Counted from the first letter of the stretch, positions 43,054 to 53,209 are shown. The stretch is DNA of 64,000 bases from Ruegeria arenilitoris (GCF_013035425.1 NZ_WQHX01000004.1:1-64000), one strand, 5' to 3'. Notes: generated from the letters alone by a model not told the origin. Numbers and translations are program-made.

Positions 43054-43713
43054 TCAAAGCTCGCCTTGGCGGGCTTTTTTCGTGACAAACGCCAGATTAT
43101 TTGCAGGCATTTCTATGGTTTCAGTCACTTCCAAGCGGCATCTTTGGAATAGGGTCAGCATGTCCATGTCGTTTTTGTAACCTATCTCTGGATCTTGCTG
43201 AACAAGTGCTTCGTGAAACTGTTTGTCCCCTTTGCTTGTTAGGCGGCCTTCACGCATGAAAGGGCCGTAGACAACAAACTGCCCATCAATGTTCAAAGCT
43301 TGCGCTGCCTCAAATACGAGCGTTTTCACTTCCCACCAGCTGATTAAATGGAGAAGGTTAACCAAGACAATAAGATCTTGACCGCCAAAAGATTTGTGCC
43401 AATCCTTCGCTGTTGCGTCCAGATCAACGGCTAAGTTCACATTCGCCAAACCCTTGGTATAGGCGTCGATGCTAATACGGCGCTCGGGATCCACTTCGCT
43501 GGGTTGCCAAACTAAATCAGGCAGGCGCTGGGCAAATGCCGCGGCATGTTGCCCGGTACCGCTTGCCAGTTCCAGCGCGTGACCCGAAGCAGGCGCGACG
43601 CGTTCAAGCAATTCGCAAAGTACTGCAGAATTACGACTGGCGGCTGGAGCAACAAGGCGTCCGCCGTCGGATTTGAACGCTACACTCGCGTTTGATGGAA
43701 GTGTTCGTTTCAT
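43054..43713 (-). CDS. DUF938 SAM-dependent methyltransferase-like protein
   Basis: 219 residues. It opens with the DUF938 signature (RLVAPAASRNSAVLCELLER), then a SAM-binding loop ALELASGTGQHAAAFAQRLP, LVWQPSEVD, and LIVLVNLLHLISWW, YGPFMREGR, and ends AFVTKKAR. Substrate unknown. The start overlaps the stop of the upstream DAO-family oxidase gene by four bases (ATGA), so they are translated together. Confidence 0.85.
   Translation of the reverse strand: MKRTLPSNASVAFKSDGGRLVAPAASRNSAVLCELLERVAPASGHALELASGTGQHAAAFAQRLPDLVWQPSEVDPERRISIDAYTKGLANVNLAVDLDATAKDWHKSFGGQDLIVLVNLLHLISWWEVKTLVFEAAQALNIDGQFVVYGPFMREGRLTSKGDKQFHEALVQQDPEIGYKNDMDMLTLFQRCRLEVTETIEMPANNLAFVTKKARQGEL
43058..43080 (+). 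terminator. Terminator of the dimethylglycine-dehydrogenase-like gene
   Basis: AGCTCGCC and GGCGGGCT form a stem (one mismatch) followed by TTTTTT on the plus strand, 40 bases after the flavoenzyme stop. It overlaps the last codons of the convergent DUF938 gene. Confidence 0.7.
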
Positions 43714-44786
43714 AAATTCCGCAACCTGTCTGGTTTCAACGCGGTGATTTCAGTCGAGTTCATCTCTGGGCGGTTTCCGACGGTCAAATCCGCCACCAAC
43801 TGCGAGGCGGCCGGGGAGGTTTGGAACCCGTATCCACCTTGACCAGCCGACCAAACAAAGCTTGGATCTGATGGGTCTGGCCCCAGAACCAGAGTGCCGT
43901 CAGGGGCGAAGCTTCGCAAGCCAGCCCAGTTTGTCTCGACCCTGGTGACTGGCTCGGTAACCATCGCTTCGTAGCGCGCCAAACCTTCTGCCAACACCAT
44001 GTCATCCGCAAAGGCATCCTGAGGTGGTATTGGATCAGCCTCGGACGGAGAAACTAGCAGCTTCCCGGCGTCGGGTTTGGCGTACCAACTTTCTCCGGCT
44101 CCGAACAGCATTGGCCATCCAGTAACATCATACCCGCCCGGCGCGGGTAACCGTGCCATCGATCTGCGCAGCGGGTTAATACCGATTGGGGTGATACCTG
44201 CCAACGCGGCGATTTCATCCACCCAAGCTCCAGCGGCGTTTACAAGCACGCGTGCTTCAAACTGGTCACCTGCCTCGACAATCCAATGACCGGCTTTGCG
44301 AATCCCTGTCACTTTTCGGCGGGTTAAAATCGAACCATTATTGGCACGAATAGTTCTGGCAAAATCCTGAAGCAGGCGGTCCGTATCGATGTCAAAAGCG
44401 TTCGTGCTTATGGCGGCAAACGCCACTGCGTTCGGGTCGATGATTGGTACTTTCGCATTCGCCTCAGAAACTGAGATGGTCTGCATGCCCAGGGCTTGCC
44501 TATCCAGCAAAAATTGATCCTCTTGAGCCGATCCACCCAACAGCATCAGGCCACGCGGCGTCAGATAGCCGCCATTTTCTGACTCAAGAAAACGCGCCCC
44601 GGCCATGTTCAAAGCCACCACAGAAGGCGGCCCATAGTTTTGTTCGAACATAGCGGCAGATCGCCCTGAAGCGTGATAGCCAAGTGCATCTTCCGCTTCG
44701 AGAACCGCCACAGCCCCATGCTCGGATAATCGCGCACCCGCGCTCAACCCAGCTATCCCACCGCCAATAACCAGAAAGTCAATCAT
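43710..44786 (-). CDS. FAD-dependent DAO-family amine/amino-acid oxidase
   Basis: 358 residues. GGGIAGLSAGARLSEHGAVA at the N terminus binds FAD; YHASGRSAAMFEQNYGP, VLVNAAGAWVDEIAALAG and the C-terminal DGTLVLGPDPSDPSFVWSAG with GGYGFQTSPAAS are DAO-family features. It resembles glycine oxidase or D-amino-acid dehydrogenase types; the substrate is uncertain. It overlaps the DUF938 methyltransferase downstream (ATGA) and is the first gene of that pair. Confidence 0.85.
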   Translation of the reverse strand: MIDFLVIGGGIAGLSAGARLSEHGAVAVLEAEDALGYHASGRSAAMFEQNYGPPSVVALNMAGARFLESENGGYLTPRGLMLLGGSAQEDQFLLDRQALGMQTISVSEANAKVPIIDPNAVAFAAISTNAFDIDTDRLLQDFARTIRANNGSILTRRKVTGIRKAGHWIVEAGDQFEARVLVNAAGAWVDEIAALAGITPIGINPLRRSMARLPAPGGYDVTGWPMLFGAGESWYAKPDAGKLLVSPSEADPIPPQDAFADDMVLAEGLARYEAMVTEPVTRVETNWAGLRSFAPDGTLVLGPDPSDPSFVWSAGQGGYGFQTSPAASQLVADLTVGNRPEMNSTEITALKPDRLRNL

Positions 44787-45185
44787 GTTCAGGGGTTCCG
44801 TTAGAGCTTCTTATTAGCAGACGCTATTTGAGCATTATTTATTTGGGAAATCCATCTACCAGATCTAACGATACGCAGAATTTAAGCGGCCTTGAATTTG
44901 CAATTCAACCCACCCAAGCACTACAAAATTGAAGGACGAATATTAAGGGTGAGCTCTGCAGATTCGCTCCCGATTGCCAAACAATCAATCACCCTGCCTG
45001 ACCCAAAAACGAGCAGAATTTGTATTTGTTTGACTTTCGTGGCGGTACTCACAAGCACCGTTATCACTCTGAGTTAGGGCAGGAGCTTCTGTCTGCATTT
45101 GTTTGTATCCAAGCGGAGATTGCGATGGCCGCAAAAAAGCCCGCATAGAAAATGCGGGCTTTTTCTTTAGGTTAACGTACCGGGT
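44787..45185. other. 399-base interval: divergent promoter side and BMP terminator
   Basis: It lies between the DAO oxidase start and the BMP gene stop, both on the minus strand. It contains the strong symmetrical terminator 45134-45164 at its right and, by position, the oxidase promoter at its left. No supported gene; a short plus-strand frame (44892-45077) starts at TTG without a ribosome-binding site. Confidence 0.55.
45134..45164 (-). terminator. Terminator of the xdh/BMP-ABC operon
   Basis: AAAAAGCCCGCAT and ATGCGGGCTTTTT are perfect complements around AGAAA. On the minus strand it lies 22 bases after the BMP stop. The A/T tracts on both sides make it a bidirectional intrinsic terminator. 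Confidence 0.9.
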
Positions 45186-46259
45186 TTATTGAGGGATTTC
45201 ACCTTCGAGGCCTTCGACGTAGAAGTTCATCCCGGCAAGAGTGCCATCATCAGCTGTTTCGCCGTCAGCCAGCCAATCGCTCCCGTCCTGCTTTTTCAGC
45301 GGGCCAGTGAATGGGTGATAGCTGCCATCTGCAATCGCGTCCTTCATCGCAAGGGCTTCTTCCTTTACGTCGGCCGGAACAGCGTCAGAAATCTCGCCGA
45401 TCTCGACCATGCCTGGTCCGATACCGTCCCAGGTGTTCGTAGTGGACCAGGACCCATCCATTACAGCCTGAGTGCGCGCGATATAATATGGCGCCCAGTT
45501 GTCGATGATCGAGGAAACGCGCGGCATAGGCGCGTATTCACTCATATCCGAAGCCTGTCCAAACGTGATTACGTTGCCCGCCTCTTGCGCTGCTGCCTGC
45601 GGCGCGGTCGAGTCAGTATGTTGCAGGATCACGTCCGCGCCTTGTTCAATAAGAACAGTGGCAGCATCCGCCTCTTTCGCCGGGTCGAACCAAGTGTAAG
45701 CCCAAACGATTTTGAATTCGACGTCCGGATTAACTTTCTTGGCGTGAACATAGGCAGAGTTGATGCCGCGGATCACTTCGGGGATCGGGTACGAGCCGAT
45801 GTAACCAATGATGTTCGACTCGGTCATCTTTCCGGCGATGTGACCCTGTACTGCGCGACCCTCATAGAACCGGGCTGAATAGACTGATACGTTGTCTGCA
45901 GTTTTGTATCCAGTTGCGTGTTCGAATTTCACGTCCGGGAATTTCTTGGCCACGTTAATGGTCGGGTCCATGTAGCCAAACGAGGTCGTAAATATCAAAT
46001 CCGCGCCTTCCAGCGCCATCTGCGTCATTACGCGCTCGGCATCCGGCCCTTCCGGAACGGATTCAACGAAAACAGTTTCGACTTTGTCGCCAAAGTGCTG
46101 TTCGACCGCTTGGCGGCCCTTATCATGTTCATATGTCCAACCGCCGTCTCCGACCGGTCCGACATAGACAAAACCAACCTTGGTTTTGTCTTGTGCAAAG
46201 GCGCTGGTCGCAAGACCCAGCGCAATGGCTGCGCTCGCCAAAAGTGAAGTGAATTTCAT
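45186..46259 (-). CDS. BMP-family ABC transporter substrate-binding protein
   Basis: 357 residues from ATG 46259, with GGGGAG upstream; the signal peptide (KFTSLLASAAIALGLATSAF, then AQDK) fits this start. KVGFVYVGPVGDGGWTYEHD is the start signature of the basic-membrane-protein (BMP/Med) family, which binds purine nucleosides or related bases in the periplasm. It is the last gene of a seven-gene operon (xdhA, xdhB, xdhC, ATPase, two permeases, BMP) on the minus strand, so a purine base or nucleoside is the likely ligand. Confidence 0.9.
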   Translation of the reverse strand: MKFTSLLASAAIALGLATSAFAQDKTKVGFVYVGPVGDGGWTYEHDKGRQAVEQHFGDKVETVFVESVPEGPDAERVMTQMALEGADLIFTTSFGYMDPTINVAKKFPDVKFEHATGYKTADNVSVYSARFYEGRAVQGHIAGKMTESNIIGYIGSYPIPEVIRGINSAYVHAKKVNPDVEFKIVWAYTWFDPAKEADAATVLIEQGADVILQHTDSTAPQAAAQEAGNVITFGQASDMSEYAPMPRVSSIIDNWAPYYIARTQAVMDGSWSTTNTWDGIGPGMVEIGEISDAVPADVKEEALAMKDAIADGSYHPFTGPLKKQDGSDWLADGETADDGTLAGMNFYVEGLEGEIPQ

Positions 46260-46291
46260 ATGGTTACTCCCCAAGTTGATTCAGTTGGCCC

Positions 46292-47212
46292 CTAGTGTGA
46301 GGCATGGAAGGTTCGGCCCAGTGAAGCTGGTGCGCTGCTCTTGTCGGCCGAAAGGATTACAAGCACAAGGATTGTGATGATATAGGGCGACATTGCCAGA
46401 TACTCGACAGGTATGGCAACGCCCGCTGCCTGCAAATTTAGCTGCAATACGGTGATACCGCCGAACAAATAGGCACCCAGCAACGCGCGCCACGGTTTCC
46501 AGCTGGCGAATACTACGAGGGCTAGCGCAATCCATCCGACACCCGCAGTCATTCCTTCGGTCCATTGCGGAACCCGGATCAGACTGATGTAAGCGCCACC
46601 CAAACCGGCGCAAGCACCGCCGAACATAATAGCCAAAATGCGGATCTTGATAACTTTATAGCCCAGTGCATGCGCCGCATCATGGTTTTCACCAACAGCA
46701 CGCAAGACCAGTCCGACGCGAGTGTATTTCAGCGTGGCCCACACTGCGGCTGTTAAGGCTATGCCGACATACAGGATGGGATCATGCTGGAACAATATCG
46801 GACCGATTACAGGAATATCGCTAATAACTGGAATGTGGATTTCGCTCATGTCGGGCGGCTTAACACCAACATAACTCTGCCCCATAAGCGCGCTGAAGCC
46901 CAGCCCGAAAAGGGTTAACGCCAGACCGCTTGCAACCTGGTTAGCCAATGCAATCTGCGTCAGAAGAACAAACAAGAGTGAAAGCAGTGCACCACCGATA
47001 GCTGCCGCAATGAAACCCAGCCATGGCGAACCGGATTCGACCGAGATGGCAAAACCACTGATCGCGCCAACGATCATCATGCCCTCCACGCCCAGGTTCA
47101 ACACGCCAGCCTTTTCAACGACAAGCTCTCCTATCGCGGCAAGCAGCAATGGGGTCGCCGCGACCATCAGCGAGGCAACCAGAAGAACGGGATTTATTTC
47201 TCCAAGGTCCAT
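46292..47212 (-). CDS. BMP-type ABC transporter permease
   Basis: 306 residues with eight to nine hydrophobic helices and the branched-chain/BMP permease motifs EKAGVLNLGVEGMMIVGAIS and RAVGENHDAAHALGYKVIKI, which contacts the ATPase. The upstream permease stops three bases before this ATG, with GAGGTGG as ribosome-binding site inside the previous gene. It forms the channel with the permease 47216-48298. Ligand probably a purine or nucleoside because of the linked xanthine dehydrogenase genes. Confidence 0.9.
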   Translation of the reverse strand: MDLGEINPVLLVASLMVAATPLLLAAIGELVVEKAGVLNLGVEGMMIVGAISGFAISVESGSPWLGFIAAAIGGALLSLLFVLLTQIALANQVASGLALTLFGLGFSALMGQSYVGVKPPDMSEIHIPVISDIPVIGPILFQHDPILYVGIALTAAVWATLKYTRVGLVLRAVGENHDAAHALGYKVIKIRILAIMFGGACAGLGGAYISLIRVPQWTEGMTAGVGWIALALVVFASWKPWRALLGAYLFGGITVLQLNLQAAGVAIPVEYLAMSPYIITILVLVILSADKSSAPASLGRTFHASH

Positions 47213-47215
47213 GGT

Positions 47216-48298
47216 TTACGCCACCTCGCTGCGGGCCGCACGGATGCGGTAGTTGGTCAAAAGATCGAAGGCCAACAAGAAGAACAGCAGCATCCCCTGA
47301 AATACTTGAATTGCTGCGGCGGGGAGGCCGAGTTGAGACTGGGCGATTTCACCACCAATATAGGTTAATGCCATCAAGAACCCGGCCAGCATTATCCCCA
47401 GTGGATGCAGGCGGCCCAAAAAGGCGACGATGATCGCGGTAAAGCCGTATCCGACGTTAAAGTCTATACTGACCACGCCTGATGGGCCGGAAACTTCGAA
47501 CATCCCCGCAAGCCCGGCAAGAACTCCTGAAGTTCCCAGGCAGAAAAGGATCAGACGGGCGGGGTTCACACCCGCAAAACGGGCCGCGCGGGGGGCTTCT
47601 CCGGTCAGTCGGATATGAAAGCCAAGTAGATGCCTGTTAAGCAAAACATAAGCGAATATCACGGCGACAAAGGCGGCTACTACACCCCAGTGCATACCTG
47701 AACCTGTGATCAATTCCGAGTTGTAGGCGCTGGGATAGGATTGAAGGTTGCGGGAACCGGGAAAACCGAACCCCTCAGGGTTCTTCAACAGGCCCAGAGA
47801 TACAGATGCCAGAATTTGTTCTGCAACATAGACGAGCATAAGTGAGACCAGAATTTCGTTGGTTCCAAAACGCACTTTCAAAATGGCTGGGATCATTGCC
47901 CAAACCCAACCGCCCAAGGCCCCTGCAAAGACCATAACCGGAAAGATGTACCACGCTTCCAGTGGGTAAAACGCCAATCCTGCGGCTGCGCCAAAGATTG
48001 CGCCCATGATGTATTGGCCTTCGGCGCCGATGTTCCAGATACCAGCACGAAAGCCCAGCGACAAACCAATGGCAATCAGGACCAGTGGTGCGCCCTTTAC
48101 CAAAAGTTGCGGGCGGTAATAAAACGCAAACTCGCCGAAAAGAGGTTCCCAAAAAATGGTTCCGATAGCCTCAACGGGATTCTTGCCCAGAACCGCGAAC
48201 AGAACACCGCCAAACACCATCGTAGCCAGAACTGCGACCAGGGGGGTAGCAAAAGACCACGCCCTGGATGGCTGTGGCCGTTTCTCCAAAACAATCAA
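47216..48298 (-). CDS. BMP-type ABC transporter permease
   Basis: 360 residues using TTG 48298, for which GGGGGG lies eight bases upstream; a TTG at 48313 is the other candidate. The body shows APLVLIAIGLSLGFRAGIWN, IGAEGQYIMGAIFGAAAGLA and the coupling loop RLTGEAPRAARFAGVNPARL, typical of the larger BMP/nucleoside permease. It partners the 46292 permease and the 48362 ATPase. Confidence 0.88.
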   Translation of the reverse strand: MIVLEKRPQPSRAWSFATPLVAVLATMVFGGVLFAVLGKNPVEAIGTIFWEPLFGEFAFYYRPQLLVKGAPLVLIAIGLSLGFRAGIWNIGAEGQYIMGAIFGAAAGLAFYPLEAWYIFPVMVFAGALGGWVWAMIPAILKVRFGTNEILVSLMLVYVAEQILASVSLGLLKNPEGFGFPGSRNLQSYPSAYNSELITGSGMHWGVVAAFVAVIFAYVLLNRHLLGFHIRLTGEAPRAARFAGVNPARLILFCLGTSGVLAGLAGMFEVSGPSGVVSIDFNVGYGFTAIIVAFLGRLHPLGIMLAGFLMALTYIGGEIAQSQLGLPAAAIQVFQGMLLFFLLAFDLLTNYRIRAARSEVA

Positions 48299-48361
48299 AG
48301 ATATACCCCCCAATAGTCCTTATTATTTTTTAGATGCCTCTGCCGTAGGCGGACCGATATT

Positions 48362-49879
48362 TCATACATGGGCCACCTCCATTCCATGAGCACCACCCAT
48401 CATCAATCCAATCTCGTCCACCGTCAGACCTGTAGTGGGGCGCGGGGCGCTAAGCCGTCCTTCGTTTAGTGCAGCAAAGCTGTCGGCGATTTCCATCAAC
48501 TCGTCCAAATCCTGGCTTATGCAAATCACTGCGGTGCCTTTGGCGGCCAGATCAAGAATTGCCTGTCTGATGGCTGCGGCAGCCGCCGCGTCCACTCCCC
48601 AGGTCGGCTGGTTTACGACCAGGACGTCAGGATCCTGCAGGACCTCGCGGCCTATAACGAATTTCTGCAGGTTCCCACCAGAAAGCGACCGGGCGGCGTT
48701 CTCAGGTCCGGGAGTACGAACGTCAAAGGCTTGGATTATTTTCTCGGCAAAGCCCTTGGTCTCAGTCCACTTCAGAAACCCATTATTTTCTAGCTTCTCG
48801 CGCACGGATCCGGTCAATAGTGCGTTTTCGATCAGGCTCATATCTGGCGCGGCCGCGTGGCCCAATCTTTCCTCGGGTGCAGTCAAAACACCAAGTTTGC
48901 GCCGCGCTGTTGGCCCCAGTTTGCCAATCGCCTGTCCGTTAAATTTGATCGCGTCAGAGGTTGTAAGGATTTCGCCGGACAAAACGCCCAGCAACTCGTC
49001 CTGACCATTGCCGGCAACACCGCCGATCCCCAAAATCTCGCCCTTGCGAACCGTCATATGGACGTTTTGCAGCGCCGTTCCGAAATCTGAAGGCGAAGGA
49101 ACCGTTAGTCCGCTTACATCCAGTGCGACCTCACCGAAATCACGCCCTGCTCGTTGGGGCGTTTGCAACGTCGCGCCAACCATCATTTCGGCCATTTCCC
49201 TGGCAGAAGTTTCAGCAGGCACACATTCACCGACATTCTTGCCCAAACGAAGGATCGTGGCATTGTCACAAAGCGCGCGAATTTCCTCGAGTTTGTGCGA
49301 GATGTACAAGATCGAGGTTCCTTCCGATCGAAGTTTCTTCAGCGTTTCGAACAAGATTTCGACCTCTTGTGGCGTCAAAACCGAGGTCGGTTCATCCATT
49401 ATCAGCAACTTGGGATCCTGCAAAAGGCAGCGGATGATCTCGACCCTTTGCCGTTCACCTGCTGAAAGGTCGCCAACCGTTCTGTAAGGATCCAACGGCA
49501 AGCCATAGGTCTCGGACACGCCCCGAATACGTGATGCCAGATCACTCATTGCCGGAGGGTTTTCCATGCCCAACGCAATATTTTCTGCCACGTTCAGCGC
49601 GTCAAACAACGAGAAATGCTGGAACACCATCGCAATGCCGTCAGCGCGCGCAGCACGAGGTTCTTGTGGCATAAAGGGTTGTCCGCGCAGCATCATTTTG
49701 CCGGAGTCCGGCTTAACCAACCCATAGATCATCTTAACCAAAGTCGATTTGCCGGCACCATTTTCACCCAGAAGGGCATGAACCTCGCCCTCATCGATAT
49801 TAAATGTCACATGATCATTGGCCACGACTCCAGGATAGGCTTTGGTCAAATCCTGCAGGCTAAGTAAAGGCATGGTCAT
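48362..49879 (-). CDS. BMP-type ABC transporter ATPase (two ABC domains)
   Basis: 505 residues with two ABC domains. The first has Walker A GENGAGKST, signature LSAGERQR and Walker B LLIMDEPTSVL. The second is degenerate in Walker A (GVAGNGQDE) but keeps the signature LSGGNLQK and a Walker B-like VLVVNQPTWGVD, as usual for the sugar/nucleoside tandem ATPases. It overlaps the XdhC stop by ATGA, tying transport directly to xanthine dehydrogenase maturation. Confidence 0.92.
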   Translation of the reverse strand: MTMPLLSLQDLTKAYPGVVANDHVTFNIDEGEVHALLGENGAGKSTLVKMIYGLVKPDSGKMMLRGQPFMPQEPRAARADGIAMVFQHFSLFDALNVAENIALGMENPPAMSDLASRIRGVSETYGLPLDPYRTVGDLSAGERQRVEIIRCLLQDPKLLIMDEPTSVLTPQEVEILFETLKKLRSEGTSILYISHKLEEIRALCDNATILRLGKNVGECVPAETSAREMAEMMVGATLQTPQRAGRDFGEVALDVSGLTVPSPSDFGTALQNVHMTVRKGEILGIGGVAGNGQDELLGVLSGEILTTSDAIKFNGQAIGKLGPTARRKLGVLTAPEERLGHAAAPDMSLIENALLTGSVREKLENNGFLKWTETKGFAEKIIQAFDVRTPGPENAARSLSGGNLQKFVIGREVLQDPDVLVVNQPTWGVDAAAAAAIRQAILDLAAKGTAVICISQDLDELMEIADSFAALNEGRLSAPRPTTGLTVDEIGLMMGGAHGMEVAHV

Positions 49880-50811
49880 GCTCTCAGGTCCTCTTTCAAT
49901 GCGCTTTGCCGAGCCGGACGCAGCAGATCGGCTGCTACACCAATGGCGATCATCTGAGGGTGCTTACCCAATGACGGATCACCAATTGGGCAGGTGATCC
50001 GGCTGATCCGCTCAGGAGGGTGTCCCAGCGCCGCCAACCGCGAACGGAATCGCGCCCATTTCGTAGCTGAGCCGATCAGGCCAGCAAAGCAAAAACCACT
50101 GAGCAACAGCTGATTGCACAACTCGAAATCCAAGTTATGTGAATATGTCAGCACCAAATGCTCGGCATCGCGCGGAGCGTGACGCACCAAATTTGCTGGT
50201 TTCGATGCGGTCACGGCTGTGACTTTCTCGGGCACATTTTCGGGAAAGCGCTCCACATTTGTGTCTACCCAGGTAATTGCGATTTCAGGAATAGGCGACA
50301 AGACATCAACAAGAGCACGCCCCACATGCCCTGCGCCCCAAATCCAGATATTGCGGGTGGGATTGTGCACCGGTTCGATCATCCAGCCATCGACGATTTG
50401 CGGTTCTGGCGTTACGCCTTGACCTCGTGCCGTGGCCATTAACCGCTTCACAGACATAGGCATTTCATCGCTCTTGGTGGACCGGGCGATAATATTGTCT
50501 TCAAGTGTCCGAAGCGTGGCTAAGTCGTATACTTCGCTAAGTAGCGTCACAGCGCCACCGCAGCATTGGCCAAGATCAGGTCCGAGCGCGTGTTGCGTTA
50601 GGCGGGAAGGAACGGTTTGCAATCTGGCCGACTGCGCCGCCTGAAACTCCAGTGTTCCGCCTCCGATGGTGCCGGATTGTCCGTCGTCCCATACGAGCAT
50701 CGCTGTGCCGACGTCACGTGGCGAGGATCCTTTGATTGCAGCGATAACAACACGGACCACTTTTCCGTGTGCTTTTACTGCCTGTTCAAGAGCTTGCAGA
50801 TCAAATCCCAT
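49876..50811 (-). CDS. xdhC: Xanthine dehydrogenase accessory protein XdhC
   Basis: 311 residues from ATG 50811 (AAGGGG upstream). The conserved XdhC blocks are clear: VVIAAIKGSSPRDVGTAMLV, GTIGGGTLEFQA, LGQCCGGAVTLL, IWIWGAGHVGRALVDVL and GLIGSATKWARFRSRL. XdhC binds molybdenum cofactor, helps sulfurate it and inserts it into XdhB. The start lies 11 bases inside xdhB, and the stop overlaps the ABC ATPase. Confidence 0.93.
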   Translation of the reverse strand: MGFDLQALEQAVKAHGKVVRVVIAAIKGSSPRDVGTAMLVWDDGQSGTIGGGTLEFQAAQSARLQTVPSRLTQHALGPDLGQCCGGAVTLLSEVYDLATLRTLEDNIIARSTKSDEMPMSVKRLMATARGQGVTPEPQIVDGWMIEPVHNPTRNIWIWGAGHVGRALVDVLSPIPEIAITWVDTNVERFPENVPEKVTAVTASKPANLVRHAPRDAEHLVLTYSHNLDFELCNQLLLSGFCFAGLIGSATKWARFRSRLAALGHPPERISRITCPIGDPSLGKHPQMIAIGVAADLLRPARQSALKEDLRA

Positions 50812-53209
50812 CTGGGTTGCCCCTTGTAAATTTGATGCCGCGCCAGACTTCTTCGGCCGTAGCAGGGGCATTTAATGCAGGATATTTATCCCCACAGGCT
50901 CCAACTGCATTCGACAGCGCAAGCCACGCGGATATTCCCAACATAAAGGGTGGTTCGCCTACTGCTTTTGAGCGATAAATCGTTTCCTCGCGGTTTTTGC
51001 CGTTCCAAAGGGCCACATTGAATATGTCAGGCCGATCAGAACAGGCGGGGATCTTATACGTTGACGGTGCGTGAGTGCGCAAGTTGCCCCTGTCATCCCA
51101 GACCAGTTCCTCGGTCGTCAACCACCCTGCGCCCTGAACATAACCGCCTTCAACTTGCCCGATATCAATCGCCGGGTTCAGCGATGCGCCAGCATCATGC
51201 AAGATGTCGGTGCGCAATATGCGGTTTTCTCCGGTCAATGTGTCAATTGCCACTTCGGTGACGGCTGCTCCGTAAGCAAAGTAGTAAAACGGTCGGCCCT
51301 GGCCCTTGATCCGATCCCATTCAATCTTGGGCGTTTTATAGTACCCCGTTGCCGAAAGACTAACGCGCCCCTGATAAACCATCGCCGCAGCTTCGGCGAA
51401 ACTGTAACGGTTCTTACCAATCTCTACGTGACCATCTGCAAATATGACACTTGTCGGATCGGCCTGATGGCGCTCGGCTAAATAAATCGCCATACGATCG
51501 CGGATTGTATCGCAAGCCGCCTTCACCGCCATTCCATTCAGGTCGCTGCCCGAGGATGCAGCGGTCGCCGATGTGTTCGGCACTTTCGCCGTGTCGGTAG
51601 CCGTAATCTTCACCATTTCCAGTGGGATTCCAAAGCGTGAGGCCGCAACCTGCGCCACTTTTTGAAACAAGCCCTGACCCATTTCGGTACCGCCGTGGTT
51701 CAGGTGAACCGAGCCGTCCTGATATACATGTACCAGCGCACCCGCCTGGTTAAGGTGAGTCAGTGTAAAAGAAATCCCAAATTTGACTGGTGAAAAGGCG
51801 ATACCCTTTTTGATCACGTTGTTTTCGGCATTCCATTTCGCTATGGCGGCTTTGCGGGCGAAATAGTCGCTGGACTTCAACAGAGCATCAGTCATCTCGT
51901 GCAAAACAAAGTCACTGACTTCCATGCCATAAGGCGTGGTGTTCCCGCCCGAGGGTAAAGGTCTCGTAGGGTTTGCACCGGTTTCAACTGCACCTCGACT
52001 CGTTAGATCCTCGTGCGGGTCCGGATGGTTCAGAGGTTCTTCGTCAGGTTCGCGATCTTCGGTCCTGTGCGCAGGCTCGTAATAGTTCCGACGGCGCAGT
52101 TCCACCGGGTCGATTCCCAACTCAAATGCCGCGTGATCCATTACGCGCTCGATCCCGACCATACCTTGCGGACCACCGAAGCCGCGAAAGGCAGTCGCGG
52201 ACTGTGTGTTGGTTTTCAACCGATGGCTTTCGATCCGTGCGTGGGGCAACAGATAAGCATTGTCTGAATGAAGCATTGCACGGTCCGCGACGGGCAGGGA
52301 CAGATCTTGTGCCCAACCGCACATCGCGTAATGCAGGAATAAGACGCCCTGAATGTGTCCATCCTTATCAAATCCAGCACGATAAGAAATGCGAAAAGCG
52401 TGGCGTTTGCCGGTGATGATCATGTCATCATCGCGGTCATATCGCATCTTGCAGGCCTTGCCGGTCGCCTTGGCCGCCACGGCGCATGCTACGGCCAAGG
52501 CGTTTCCCTGACTTTCCTTTCCTCCGAACCCTCCGCCCATGCGGCGGGTTTCTACGCGGACGGCATTCATCGGGACGCCCAGAGCATCTGCGACCTTATG
52601 CTGGATTTCTGTGGGGTGCTGGGTTGAGGAATGCACCAGCATGTCGCCTTCGTTGGGTAAGGCCAACGCGGCCTGACCTTCCAGATAGAAATGCTCCTGA
52701 CCGCCAATTTCGAAAGTGTCTTCTACCAAACAGTGTGCATTTGCGATTGCTGTTTCCGCATCACCCTTAGCATAAATGCGCGGACCTTCTTCAAACCGGC
52801 TGTCGGCCGCCAAGGCCTCTTCTACAGTAAGGATCGGCGTTTCCTCAGCGTAGTGAACATTGCCCAAACGTGCGGCCTTGCGCGCCGCCTGATGGCTAGA
52901 TGCGACTACAAGAAAAATCGGCTGTCCGATGTAGTTGATCACACCGTCCGACAGCAGCGGCTCATCATGGATTGAGGGTGAGACATCGTTGGCAAATGGC
53001 AAATCGTCGGCAGCCAACACCATGACCACCCCATCGGCTGCCTTCACGTCAGTTAGATCCATAGATGTGATCCTGCCCTTTGGAATCGAGCTAAGACCAA
53101 AGGCCAAATGCAACGTTCCCTTAGGTGTTGGAATATCGTCCACATACCGGGCGGTACCAGTAACATGCAGAGGTGCGGCGTCATGAGGCATAGGGCTTGC
53201 GACACTCAT
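50801..53209 (-). CDS. xdhB: Xanthine dehydrogenase molybdopterin-binding subunit XdhB
   Basis: 802 residues from ATG 53209, which overlaps the xdhA stop (ATGA); a longer open frame to 53380 would run inside xdhA. ARYVDDIPTPKGTLHLAFGL, RRMGGGFGGKESQGNALAVA and SATAFRGFGGPQGM with the substrate arginine are present, and the catalytic-glutamate region is near the C terminus (GYVQGAGWLTTEELVWDDRG). It oxidises hypoxanthine and xanthine to uric acid at the Mo centre together with XdhA. Confidence 0.95.
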   Translation of the reverse strand: MSVASPMPHDAAPLHVTGTARYVDDIPTPKGTLHLAFGLSSIPKGRITSMDLTDVKAADGVVMVLAADDLPFANDVSPSIHDEPLLSDGVINYIGQPIFLVVASSHQAARKAARLGNVHYAEETPILTVEEALAADSRFEEGPRIYAKGDAETAIANAHCLVEDTFEIGGQEHFYLEGQAALALPNEGDMLVHSSTQHPTEIQHKVADALGVPMNAVRVETRRMGGGFGGKESQGNALAVACAVAAKATGKACKMRYDRDDDMIITGKRHAFRISYRAGFDKDGHIQGVLFLHYAMCGWAQDLSLPVADRAMLHSDNAYLLPHARIESHRLKTNTQSATAFRGFGGPQGMVGIERVMDHAAFELGIDPVELRRRNYYEPAHRTEDREPDEEPLNHPDPHEDLTSRGAVETGANPTRPLPSGGNTTPYGMEVSDFVLHEMTDALLKSSDYFARKAAIAKWNAENNVIKKGIAFSPVKFGISFTLTHLNQAGALVHVYQDGSVHLNHGGTEMGQGLFQKVAQVAASRFGIPLEMVKITATDTAKVPNTSATAASSGSDLNGMAVKAACDTIRDRMAIYLAERHQADPTSVIFADGHVEIGKNRYSFAEAAAMVYQGRVSLSATGYYKTPKIEWDRIKGQGRPFYYFAYGAAVTEVAIDTLTGENRILRTDILHDAGASLNPAIDIGQVEGGYVQGAGWLTTEELVWDDRGNLRTHAPSTYKIPACSDRPDIFNVALWNGKNREETIYRSKAVGEPPFMLGISAWLALSNAVGACGDKYPALNAPATAEEVWRGIKFTRGNPDGI